From the NCBI RefSeq assembly GCF_041432775.1, contig NZ_JAPWAG010000007.1, positions 48,268-112,267 on the forward strand: a stretch of 64,000 nucleotides of DNA, in the 5' to 3' direction. The stretch comes from Pauljensenia sp902373545. Its GTDB lineage: Bacteria > Actinomycetota > Actinomycetes > Actinomycetales > Actinomycetaceae. The notes under the pieces are model-generated. The model ran no database searches. It saw nothing but the letters and a program-made list of their open reading frames with translations, and was not told the origin of the DNA. This document shows, piece after piece, positions 1 through 7,465 of this stretch; position 1 is the first letter of the stretch; every line of letters starts with the position of its first letter. The position numbers and the translations under genes are program-made.

Positions 1-1
1 C

Positions 2-448
2 GAGGAGGACATGACGGTGCTGACGGTGCGCGACAACCTCGCCGAGGTCCTGTCCGCCGACCGACAGTACGAGGAGGCGATCCGCCTGTACGAGACCAAC
101 CTGGAGGTCCTCCTGCGCGTCGCGGACTTCGGCGACTGGCGCGTCCTGCGATTGCGCAATGAGATTGCGCGCAACACCTGGATGGGAGGGGATCGGGACG
201 CCGGCGAGGACCTGTGGACGGTCCTGGCGGAGGATTGCCGCCGCTACCTCGGTGACCGCGACGAGATGACCGCTCGCATCAGAACGATCCTGCTCACGCT
301 GGCCATGCTGCGCGGGGACGAGGAGAAGACCATGTCGATCGCTCGCAAGCTCAAGGCGGACCACCCCGACGACTGGGACGAGTGCGACATGACCGAGGCC
401 GTGGCGCTGCTGGTCGAGGCCGGTATCACTCCGGAGGATTTCCAGTAG
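2..448 (+). CDS. C-terminal part of a TPR-type protein (5' end outside window)
   Basis: The frame is open to the left edge, so this is the end of a longer protein; the methionine at base 11 is probably internal because codons before it continue in frame. The residues seen (about 148) are helical and repeat-like: an A-E-V-L-S-x-D-R-Q-Y-E-E-A-I segment followed by L-Y-E-x-N-L matches the helix A/helix B pattern of tetratricopeptide repeats. No catalytic motif is visible. TPR arrays mediate protein-protein contacts; the partner is unknown. A weak inverted repeat (CGCCCC at 491-496, GGGGCG at 511-516) lies between it and lepA. Partial gene; function not assigned. Confidence 0.6.
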   Translation, partial: EEDMTVLTVRDNLAEVLSADRQYEEAIRLYETNLEVLLRVADFGDWRVLRLRNEIARNTWMGGDRDAGEDLWTVLAEDCRRYLGDRDEMTARIRTILLTLAMLRGDEEKTMSIARKLKADHPDDWDECDMTEAVALLVEAGITPEDFQ

Positions 449-561
449 TGGCAGCGCGGGTGTGAGCCTGGGCGACTGTGCGCGACTTCCCGCCCCACAA
501 TTCGCACAAAGGGGCGCGTCAATGGGACGATAAGGAGGTTAACGACTTCACGGAGGTACAC

Positions 562-2418
562 GTGCCCATCCCCACGCCCGCGCAGCAGGCTCAGATTCGC
601 CCGTCCCGCACCCCGCAGGCGCAGATCCGCAACTTCTGCATTATCGCCCACATCGATCATGGGAAGTCGACGCTCGCGGACCGCATGCTTCAGCTCACCG
701 GCGTCGTCGAGGCCCGCGAGATGCGTGACCAGTACCTGGACCGCATGGATATTGAGCGTGAGCGCGGCATCACGATCAAGAGCCAGGCCGTGCGTATGCC
801 GTGGGCGCACGAGGGGACGCCCTACGCGCTCAACATGATCGACACGCCCGGACACGTGGACTTCACCTACGAGGTCTCCCGTTCGCTGGCCGCCTGTGAG
901 GGCGCGGTCCTGCTCATCGACGCCGCGCAGGGCATCGAGGCGCAAACCCTGGCCAACCTGTACCTGGCCTTGGAGAACGACCTCGCGATCATCCCGGTCC
1001 TGAACAAGATTGACCTGCCCGGCGCCCAGCCCGAGAAGTACGCGCACGAGGTCGCCCAGCTGATCGGCTGCGAGGAGGACGAGGTCCTGAAGGTCTCCGG
1101 TAAGACCGGCGAGGGCGTCGAGGCCCTCCTCGACCGCATCGTCGAGGTCATCCCCGCCCCCGAGGGCGAGGCAGATGCTCCGACGCGCGCCATGATTTTC
1201 GACTCCGTCTACGACACCTACCGCGGCGTGGTCACCTACGTACGTGTCGTCGACGGCGTGCTGTCGACCCGTCAGCGCGTGCGCATGATGTCGACGGGTG
1301 CCACCCACGAGCTCCTGGAGCTGGGTGTCATCTCGCCCGAGCCCAAGCCTGAAGAGGGTATCGGCGCGGGCGAGGTGGGCTACCTGATCACGGGCGTGAA
1401 GGACGTGCGCCAGTCGCGCGTCGGCGACACCGTGACCAGCCAGGTGCGCGGCGCGACCGAGGCCCTCGCAGGCTACCGTGACCCCAACCCGATGGTCTTC
1501 TCCGGCATCTACCCGGTGGACGGCTCGGACTTCCCGGACCTGCGTGACGCCCTTGAGCGCCTCCAGCTCAATGACGCGGCCCTGACCTTCGAGCCCGAGT
1601 CCTCCGCGGCCCTCGGTTTCGGCTTCCGCTGCGGCTTCCTGGGCCTGCTCCACCTGGAGATTATTCGCGAGCGTCTGGAGCGGGAGTTCAACCTCGACCT
1701 CATCGCGACCGCCCCGAACGTCGTCTACCGCGTCGTGACGGAGGACGGGACCGAGGTGCGCGTGGATAACCCGAGCGAGTTCCCCGAAGGCAAGATCGCC
1801 GAGGTGCGCGAACCCGTCGTCAACGCGACGATTCTGACGCCCACGGAGTTCACGGGCACGATCATGGAGCTGTGCCAGGACCGCCGCGGCACGATGCGCG
1901 GGATGGATTACCTGAGCGAGGAGCGCGTCGAGCTGCACTACCAGCTGCCCCTGGCGGAGATCGTCTTCGATTTCTTCGACCAGCTCAAGTCCCGCACGCG
2001 CGGCTACGCCTCCCTGGACTACCAGGAGAGCGGCGAGCAGAGCGCGGACCTCGTCAAGGTCGACATCCTGCTCAACGGCGACCGCGTCGACGCGTTTAGC
2101 GCGATCGTTCACCGCGACGGCGCCTACAACTACGGCCAGCGCATGACCAAGCGCCTCAAGGAACTCATTCCTCGCCAGCAGTTCGAGATCCCGGTGCAGG
2201 CCGCGGTCGGCGCGCGCGTCATCGCCCGTGAGACCATCAAGGCGCTGCGCAAGGATATGCTGGCCAAGTGTTACGGCGGCGACATCAGTCGTAAGCGCAA
2301 GCTGCTCGAGAAGCAGAAGGAAGGCAAGAAGCGCATGAAGTCCATCGGCCGCGTGGACGTGCCGCAGGAGGCCTTCATCGCCGCCCTGACCTCCGACGTT
2401 CCCACGGGCAAGAAGTGA
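562..2418 (+). CDS. lepA: Translation elongation factor 4 (LepA), GTPase
   Basis: Ribosome-associated GTPase of the LepA/EF4 family, thought to act on stalled or mistranslocated ribosomes. The 618-residue product has G1 AHIDHGKS at about residues 29-36, a DTPGH G3 motif, NKID G4 and the LepA-specific C-terminal domain rich in Lys/Arg (DISRKRKLLEKQKEGKKRM). Length fits the family. GTG at 562 is chosen because GGAGGT at 552-557 lies 4 nt upstream and the homologous region begins there; an in-frame GTG at 478 would add 28 residues that do not look like LepA. A second, perfect AAGGAGGT at 532-539 has no start codon at a suitable distance. The stop lies 92 nt before the preferred trmB start. Confidence 0.97.
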   Translation: MPIPTPAQQAQIRPSRTPQAQIRNFCIIAHIDHGKSTLADRMLQLTGVVEAREMRDQYLDRMDIERERGITIKSQAVRMPWAHEGTPYALNMIDTPGHVDFTYEVSRSLAACEGAVLLIDAAQGIEAQTLANLYLALENDLAIIPVLNKIDLPGAQPEKYAHEVAQLIGCEEDEVLKVSGKTGEGVEALLDRIVEVIPAPEGEADAPTRAMIFDSVYDTYRGVVTYVRVVDGVLSTRQRVRMMSTGATHELLELGVISPEPKPEEGIGAGEVGYLITGVKDVRQSRVGDTVTSQVRGATEALAGYRDPNPMVFSGIYPVDGSDFPDLRDALERLQLNDAALTFEPESSAALGFGFRCGFLGLLHLEIIRERLEREFNLDLIATAPNVVYRVVTEDGTEVRVDNPSEFPEGKIAEVREPVVNATILTPTEFTGTIMELCQDRRGTMRGMDYLSEERVELHYQLPLAEIVFDFFDQLKSRTRGYASLDYQESGEQSADLVKVDILLNGDRVDAFSAIVHRDGAYNYGQRMTKRLKELIPRQQFEIPVQAAVGARVIARETIKALRKDMLAKCYGGDISRKRKLLEKQKEGKKRMKSIGRVDVPQEAFIAALTSDVPTGKK

Positions 2419-2510
2419 GCGCGTGCATGGACGAGGCCGTGGCAGCCTCCGCGTCGGAGGCGGGCCAGGCGTGTGGTGGGCGTCGCCCGGGGGAGGCCCC
2501 GGAGGGCACC

Positions 2511-3260
2511 GTGTTTATGAGTCGGACCAAGTCGTTCACGCGGCGCGCGCGCGAGCTGCCGGCGAACCTGGCGCGCACGTGGGAGGCCCACGCGCACCGC
2601 TATGTTGTTGAGCCGCGTCGCGGCGTGGGCTACACGACGGTGGCCGAGGACTTCACGCTGGATCTGGAGGCGTTGTTTGGGCGCAGCGCGCCCGTGACGC
2701 TCGAAATTGGTTCGGGCACGGGCGAGCAGATCGTGGCTGCGGCCGCGGCGAACCCGCGGCGCGATTTCCTGGCGCTGGAGGTGTGGGTGCCCGGCATTGC
2801 GAAGCTGATGTCGAAGGCGGTCGAGGCCGACGTGGACAACATCCGCGTCATCGAGGCCGACGCCGCGCAGGCTCTGCCCATCATGCTCGGGGACGCATCC
2901 CTGGACGAGGTCTGGACGTTCTTCCCGGATCCGTGGCGCAAGGCGCGTCACCGCAAGCGTCGCCTGGTCTCGGATGATTTCGCTCTCGAGGTTGCACGCC
3001 TGCTGCGCGATGGGGGAGTGTGGCGCCTGGCCACGGACTGGGACGACTACGCCTGGCAGATGCGCGACGTCGTCGAGGCCTGCGAGCTCTTTGAGAACCC
3101 GCACGCAGGAGAGCGTCCGGACCCGGAGGACCCGCAGCCGCAGCGCGGAGGATTCGCCCCGCGCTTCGAGGGACGCGTCGTCACGCACTTTGAGACCCGA
3201 GGCATCGATGCGGGCCGTCACGCCCACGACATTGTTGGCGTGCGCCGCGCGCGTGGCTGA
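2511..3260 (+). CDS. trmB: tRNA (guanine-N7-)-methyltransferase (TrmB)
   Basis: Makes m7G46 in the variable loop of tRNAs using S-adenosylmethionine. The SAM motif LEIGSGTGEQ is followed by the D-E-V-W-x-F-F-P-D-P-W-x-K-x-R-H-x-K-R-R motif that defines TrmB, then LATDWDDYAWQM. The start is uncertain: GTG 2511 has GGAGGG 4 nt upstream; ATG 2517 is close; and a GTG at 2415 overlapping the lepA stop would extend the protein by 32 Ala/Gly-rich residues without homology. The gene sits between lepA and hemW on the same strand, a housekeeping cluster. Confidence 0.95.
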   Translation: MFMSRTKSFTRRARELPANLARTWEAHAHRYVVEPRRGVGYTTVAEDFTLDLEALFGRSAPVTLEIGSGTGEQIVAAAAANPRRDFLALEVWVPGIAKLMSKAVEADVDNIRVIEADAAQALPIMLGDASLDEVWTFFPDPWRKARHRKRRLVSDDFALEVARLLRDGGVWRLATDWDDYAWQMRDVVEACELFENPHAGERPDPEDPQPQRGGFAPRFEGRVVTHFETRGIDAGRHAHDIVGVRRARG

Positions 3261-3269
3261 CGGATCCGC

Positions 3270-4580
3270 ATGAGCCCCGCACAGCCAGACGGAGCGCGAT
3301 GGCCAGCCGACGGTGCGCTGTCCCCCGGCCTCGTCGAAGCCGAGTGCGCCCGCCCGCTCTCGCTGTACGTGCATGTGCCCTTTTGCCGTGTGCGCTGCGG
3401 TTACTGCGATTTCAACACCTATACCGTGGGCTTTGGGCCGGGCGCGCAGATTGGCGACTACGCGCCGTCTGTCCTCGCTGAGGCCTCACTGGCCGCGCGG
3501 GTCATGGCCGAGGCTGGGCTGCCTGAGCGGGCGGCGCGCACCGTGTTTTTCGGCGGTGGTACGCCGACGATGCTGGACGCGGCCGAGCTGATCGCGATCC
3601 TGGAGGGGCTGCGCGCCCGCGTCGGGATCGACGAGGGTGCCGAGGTGACCCTGGAGGCTAACCCGGATACCGTCACGCGCGAGGATCTGCGCGCCTTGGC
3701 CGACGCTGGCTTCACGCGGGTCTCTTTCGGTATGCAGTCCGCGGTGGCGCGCATCTTGGCGACCCTGGACCGCACGCACACCCCCGAGCGCGTGCCCCAG
3801 GTGGTTGAGTGGGCCAAAGATGCGGGCCTCGCCACGTCCGTCGACCTGATTTATGGGACCCCGGGGGAGTCGCTGGCGGACTGGGAGGCCTCGCTGCGCG
3901 CCGCCCTGTCCTACGACTCCGAGCACATGAGCGCCTACGCCCTTGTCGTCGAGGAGGGGACGAAGATGGGGGCCCAGGTGTCTCGCGGCGAGCTGCCGAC
4001 CCCCGACCCGGACGATGAGGCTGCTAAGTACGAGCTTGCCGACGCCCTGCTGGGCGAGGCGGGCTACGCCTGGTACGAGATCTCCAACTTTGCGCGCGCC
4101 ACCGCATCTGACCGGGCCTCGGGGCTTCCCTCAACGACCTTCGAGCATGCTTCGCGCCACAATCTGGCGTACTGGCGGGACTGGGACTGGTGGGGCTTCG
4201 GACCGGGTGCTCACTCTCACGTTGGTAAGGCGCGCTGGTGGAACGTCAAGAATCCGGGGGCCTACGCGGGTCGCGTGCGCGCGGGCGGTTCTCCCGCGGC
4301 AGCGGGCGAGATTCTGGGCGCGCAGGAGCGCGAGCTTGAGCGCGTCATGCTGGGGCTTCGCACGTCGGAGGGCGTGGAGCTTGACGGTCTGCCGGGCGTC
4401 GCACCTCGGGACGAGGCCGTGGGTGGCACGTTTGGTCGTGCGTCGGCGGGTGGGCGCGTCGCCGCGCTTATCGCTGATGGTCTCATTGATGGAGTTGCGG
4501 CGGTGTCTGGGCGCGCAGTGTTGACCCTGCGTGGGCGCCTGCTGGCGGATTATGTGACGCGGGAATTGATGGGTTACTGA
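3270..4580 (+). CDS. hemW: Radical SAM HemW-type protein (heme chaperone / coproporphyrinogen oxidase-like)
   Basis: Radical SAM enzyme of the HemN/HemW group, 436 residues. The [4Fe-4S] cysteines are C39, C43 and C46 in CRVRCGYCDF. The position two after the third Cys is Phe rather than Cys, which is the HemW pattern (true HemN has CxxxCxxCxC), so a heme-trafficking role is more likely than coproporphyrinogen dehydrogenase. Other family motifs are FFGGGTPTML, EANPDT, GMQS and DLIYGTPGES. ATG at 3270 follows the trmB stop by 9 nt with no good ribosome-binding site, so translation may be coupled. Many databases call such genes hemN; that name is probably wrong here. Confidence 0.93.
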   Translation: MSPAQPDGARWPADGALSPGLVEAECARPLSLYVHVPFCRVRCGYCDFNTYTVGFGPGAQIGDYAPSVLAEASLAARVMAEAGLPERAARTVFFGGGTPTMLDAAELIAILEGLRARVGIDEGAEVTLEANPDTVTREDLRALADAGFTRVSFGMQSAVARILATLDRTHTPERVPQVVEWAKDAGLATSVDLIYGTPGESLADWEASLRAALSYDSEHMSAYALVVEEGTKMGAQVSRGELPTPDPDDEAAKYELADALLGEAGYAWYEISNFARATASDRASGLPSTTFEHASRHNLAYWRDWDWWGFGPGAHSHVGKARWWNVKNPGAYAGRVRAGGSPAAAGEILGAQERELERVMLGLRTSEGVELDGLPGVAPRDEAVGGTFGRASAGGRVAALIADGLIDGVAAVSGRAVLTLRGRLLADYVTRELMGY

Positions 4581-4879
4581 GGCCTGAGAGCGCGTCGAGC
4601 GACGCAATATCGGTAGATTGGTCAATATTAATAATTGTTCAGACAAATCTCAAAATAACTTGTAGGTAGGCCAATACAAGTTCAAGTGTGTCTACCAATA
4701 CTGGCCATTTGTCACTTTGTGCTTGTATAGGGTGTGACAAGCTTCGATTACGTCGCAATAATGTTGACATCGTGGTTGAAGTATGTTTGCCTAGAGTTGT
4801 CATGTGAAGCCGAGCTACCTTCAGGTCGTCTCCTCGGTGAGGCTTGTGGGGAGCGGAATACAAGGAAAAGTGTGGGACT
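4581..4879. other. AT-rich intergenic region upstream of the satD-like gene
   Basis: About 300 bases without a convincing gene, visibly richer in A+T than its surroundings (for example around 4618-4660 and 4700-4800). It holds a perfect 8-bp inverted repeat (AACTTGTA 4657-4664, TACAAGTT 4675-4682), a twice-repeated CCAATAC, and a TTGACA at 4764-4769 that is a good -35 sequence but lacks a clear -10 at 16-18 nt. It probably contains the promoter of the satD-like operon and may end the lepA-hemW transcript. Confidence 0.55.
4657..4682. repeat. 8-bp inverted repeat upstream of satD-like gene
   Basis: AACTTGTA and TACAAGTT are exact reverse complements separated by 10 bases. The site lies about 200 bases before the satD-like start in AT-rich DNA and could be a regulator-binding site or a weak stem; no T-run follows, so a terminator is unlikely. 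Confidence 0.4.
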
Positions 4880-5569
4880 GTGACTCTGCGATACGCTGTC
4901 ATTGCTGACATCGTGGGCTCTCGTACGTTGACCAATCGTGCAGAGGCTCAGAGAATCTTTGAGGCTGCTCTGGAGCGGGCCTCCGAGGGGCTAGCCCTGC
5001 TGGAGGTTCCTTACCCGACGGTGGGCGATGAGTTCCAGGCCGTGGCTTACTCCCTCGAGGATGCGTTGCTGCTGACGCTGCGCGCCCAGCTGCTGTTGCC
5101 CCCTCAGCTCCAGCTTCGCTTCGGAATCGGTGCTGGACGCATCGAAGAGTTCTCCTCCGGTGTTCATCGTCAGGCCCCCGCCCGCCAGCGCGTGGGCGAG
5201 GGAGGCTCTCTTCAAGATGGATCGGCGTGGTGGGCGGCACGCGCTGCGATCAACCGAGCGCACGACCTCCAGGACTCCTCCAACCCCTTCATCCGCACCT
5301 GGTTCGTGGCTCACGCCTCCATCGAAGGTTATGTGTCCGCGACCTGCCAGACCGCGGTCAACGCCCTGCTGAGCCTGCGTGACCACGCGATCCTCAAGCT
5401 CTCCGCGCGCCACCGCCGCATCACCGCCTCGCTGCTGCTCGGCAAGACGCAGGTGGAAATCGCGCGCGTTGAAAAGCTGTCGCAGCAGGCCATTTCGGAC
5501 TTCGCCCGCGGGACGGGGGCGGGGCTCATCCAATCCTCACTCCTCATCGCGGAGGCTGCCCGTGCATGA
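4880..5569 (+). CDS. SatD family protein (cyclase-like palm plus helix-turn-helix)
   Basis: About 229 residues. The N-terminus YAVIADIVGSR followed some 40 residues later by PTVGDEFQAV is the SatD-family signature. The spacing of D-I-V-G-S and G-D-E-F resembles the two metal-binding strands of class III nucleotide cyclases and polymerase palm domains (inference). The C-terminus (ITASLLLGKTQVEIARVEKL, then SQQAISDFARGTG) is a sigma70 region 4/LuxR-like helix-turn-helix. SatD of Streptococcus mutans belongs to an acid-tolerance operon; its biochemical role is not known to me. GTG 4880 is preferred (AAGGAAAA at 4862-4869); TTG 4844 is an alternative. The 3' end overlaps the next gene by 8 bp, so the pair is probably co-translated. 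Confidence 0.75.
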   Translation: MTLRYAVIADIVGSRTLTNRAEAQRIFEAALERASEGLALLEVPYPTVGDEFQAVAYSLEDALLLTLRAQLLLPPQLQLRFGIGAGRIEEFSSGVHRQAPARQRVGEGGSLQDGSAWWAARAAINRAHDLQDSSNPFIRTWFVAHASIEGYVSATCQTAVNALLSLRDHAILKLSARHRRITASLLLGKTQVEIARVEKLSQQAISDFARGTGAGLIQSSLLIAEAARA

Positions 5570-6407
5570 AGCTTTGCTCCTAGGGATCTCCGCGTCAGAG
5601 CTGACGGTCCTGCTCACTTCCGATCCTCGGCGATGGTCGCGGCGTCTCGTTCTCTTCGTGACGCTCATGGCGATTGTCGTGTGCTACGCGTGGTTCATTG
5701 TCCGTGTCGATACCCTCGCGCTCGTCACGGGTACCGTGCTTGCCCTCGTCTGGTTCGCGTGGGATCTGGCTGACGGCTCGGCGCGGTCGGTGTTGGCGCG
5801 CTGGGCGCTCGCAGCGATGGGGTTCGTCGCTCTGATGAGCGTGGACGCAGTCAGTCATCCGACGCTGGCGCTCCTGCCTGGGCGCCCGTTTGACCTCATT
5901 ATCGCCGTCGTCTTCCTCATGACCGGGCCAGCCAATCACCTGATCACGGCAATCTTGCTGTGTGCCCGCGGGCGATCGCGCGACCCTGTCCCCGGGTGGA
6001 TCAACGCGCCCGTGCTTCCCGCAATGCCCGAGTCTGTTGAGACGCCGGATACGAGCGGCACACAGGTTGACGGGGCCACAGCGGACCAGGGCGACGAGGA
6101 AGCCCCTCTCACGCCCAGCTCCCTGCCGATCCTGACGAACGAGGACGTCGAGGATGAGGAGCCGGGAACAGCACTGCGCGGCGGTCGCTGGATCGGCCCG
6201 CTCGAACGTCTCCTCATTATCATTCTCGCCGGGGCGGGTGCCGAGGTAGCGATCGGGGCCGTCGTGGCCGCCAAGGGCGTCATCCGTTTCCCCGAAATTT
6301 CCCAGGACTCCTCGGGCGAAAAGGCCGAAGAATTCCTGATTGGCTCCGTGTCCTCCTGGATCCTGGCTGCGTTGGTGGCGATGTTCGTCCGCGTGGTGCT
6401 CGTCTAG
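5562..6407 (+). CDS. Multi-pass membrane protein coupled to SatD-like protein
   Basis: 281 residues starting at GTG 5562, with GGAGG at 5551-5555; the start lies inside the satD-like gene. About three to four hydrophobic segments occupy residues 20-130, then an acidic Pro/Thr-rich cytoplasmic-type linker (about 145-205), then two more segments (LLIIILAGAGAEVAIGAVVA and WILAALVAMFVRVVLV) flanking the short conserved-looking stretch KGVIRFPEIS and KAEEFLIGS. I recognise this C-terminal pattern from uncharacterised actinobacterial membrane proteins found beside SatD genes but cannot assign a function. The 28-base gap to the next gene contains that gene's own promoter-like hexamer. Confidence 0.75.
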   Translation: MHEALLLGISASELTVLLTSDPRRWSRRLVLFVTLMAIVVCYAWFIVRVDTLALVTGTVLALVWFAWDLADGSARSVLARWALAAMGFVALMSVDAVSHPTLALLPGRPFDLIIAVVFLMTGPANHLITAILLCARGRSRDPVPGWINAPVLPAMPESVETPDTSGTQVDGATADQGDEEAPLTPSSLPILTNEDVEDEEPGTALRGGRWIGPLERLLIIILAGAGAEVAIGAVVAAKGVIRFPEISQDSSGEKAEEFLIGSVSSWILAALVAMFVRVVLV

Positions 6408-6422
6408 CCCACGCGACGCCGC

Positions 6423-6428
6423 TAGAGT
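6423..6428 (+). promoter_or_regulatory. -10-like hexamer TAGAGT, putative leaderless promoter
   Basis: TAGAGT is followed by 7 nt and then the GTG start at 6436, with no Shine-Dalgarno sequence. Transcription would begin at or next to the start codon. The -35 region is weak. Confidence 0.45.
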
Positions 6429-6435
6429 ATTCCGG

Positions 6436-7338
6436 GTGAATACAGCAGATCCTTACGGGACGAACATCTTCGCCCACGACCCGCATCGTGACGGGCCGGG
6501 CGCTCGGCGCCCTCGATCGGTGGCGGTCCACGTCGAGATCGGCATGGTCCTCGAAGACGTGTCGTCGGGCTGGGTCGGTGCGGTGACACGGGTGGAGAAG
6601 TCCGGCGGCGTCTACCTCGTCGAGCTTGAGGATCGGCGCGGAGTGCGCCGTTCCTTCCCGCTCGGCCCCGGGTTCTGGCTGGAGGGGCGCCCGATCGACG
6701 CGCTGCCCCCAAAGCCCAAGCCCGCCCAGGCCTCGGCGAGTGTGCAGACCAGCGCATCGGGGCGCAGGATCACCAACTCCGGTTCCTTCGCGCCCACCTC
6801 CTCCGGTCCGAAGGTCGCCAAGCGATCGCGGATCTGGGTGGAGGGACGCCACGACGCCGAGCTCGTTCAGCACGTGTGGGGTGAGGACCTGGCCGAGGCC
6901 GGCATCGCGGTGCAGCTGCTCGAGGGTGTGGACAACCTGGAGGACATCCTCGAGGTGTTCGGCCCGACCGACACGGCGCGCGCGGGCGTACTCGTCGACC
7001 ATATGGTGCCCGGCTCTAAAGAGTCGCGCATCGCCGAGGCCGTCTCCGCCAGGTGGCCGGGCGCGGTTCTCGTGCTCGGACATCCCTTTGTTGACATCTG
7101 GCAGGCTGTCAAGCCCGAGCGCGTGGGCCTGAACGCCTGGCCCGACGTCCCGCGCGGCATCGACATCAAGCACGGCACGCTGGACGCCCTCGGCTGGCCG
7201 CACGCCGATCAGCGCGACATCGCGATGGGGTGGAAGCGGATCCTGTCCACCGTGCGCACGTACCGTGACCTGGAGCCCGCGCTGCTGGGCCGAGTCGAGG
7301 AGCTCATCGACTTCGTCACAGTGCCCTGGGCTCAGTAA
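6436..7338 (+). CDS. DUF3097 family protein
   Basis: 300-residue cytosolic protein of an actinobacterial family of unknown function (DUF3097). Recognisable blocks are DPYGTNIFAHD near the N-terminus, EIGMVLEDVSSGWVGAV, the strongly conserved RIWVEGRHDAELVQHVWG, GVLVDHMVPGSKESRI, and HPFVDIWQAVKP. The W-V-E-G-R-H-D-A-E motif plus VLVDH resembles the acidic residues of a Toprim-like nuclease fold, but this is only an impression. A low-complexity Ser/Ala linker spans about 95-130. GTG 6436 is chosen from the conserved N-terminus; there is no Shine-Dalgarno and a -10-like TAGAGT lies 7 nt upstream, suggesting a leaderless message. Confidence 0.88.
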   Translation: MNTADPYGTNIFAHDPHRDGPGARRPRSVAVHVEIGMVLEDVSSGWVGAVTRVEKSGGVYLVELEDRRGVRRSFPLGPGFWLEGRPIDALPPKPKPAQASASVQTSASGRRITNSGSFAPTSSGPKVAKRSRIWVEGRHDAELVQHVWGEDLAEAGIAVQLLEGVDNLEDILEVFGPTDTARAGVLVDHMVPGSKESRIAEAVSARWPGAVLVLGHPFVDIWQAVKPERVGLNAWPDVPRGIDIKHGTLDALGWPHADQRDIAMGWKRILSTVRTYRDLEPALLGRVEELIDFVTVPWAQ

Positions 7339-7423
7339 GAAAGTGGCGGTGCCGTGAGGTTCGCAATGAGCGCACCTATCAAGCGTCGCCCGGGTCGCCC
7401 CCGCTCGCGGGCGGGGAGTAGCA

Positions 7424-7450
7424 TTTGCACTCAGAGAGAGGGAGTGCCAG
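7424..7450. promoter_or_regulatory. CIRCE operator for HrcA
   Basis: TTTGCACTC, nine bases, GAGTGCCAG. This matches the CIRCE consensus TTAGCACTC-N9-GAGTGCTAA with one mismatch in the left arm and two in the right arm, all at the outer ends. It lies 15 bases upstream of the hrcA ATG, so HrcA very probably represses its own operon (hrcA-dnaJ-rsmE) and heat shock relieves it. Confidence 0.85.
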
Positions 7451-7465
7451 GACGGAGGGAGTGAC

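Noticed and set aside
244..2112. Very long open frame on the minus strand opposite lepA
   Set aside because: The plus strand is unmistakably LepA; the opposite frame is compositionally biased (Asp, Val, Leu, Ala, Arg), has no motifs and is an expected by-product of high GC codon usage.
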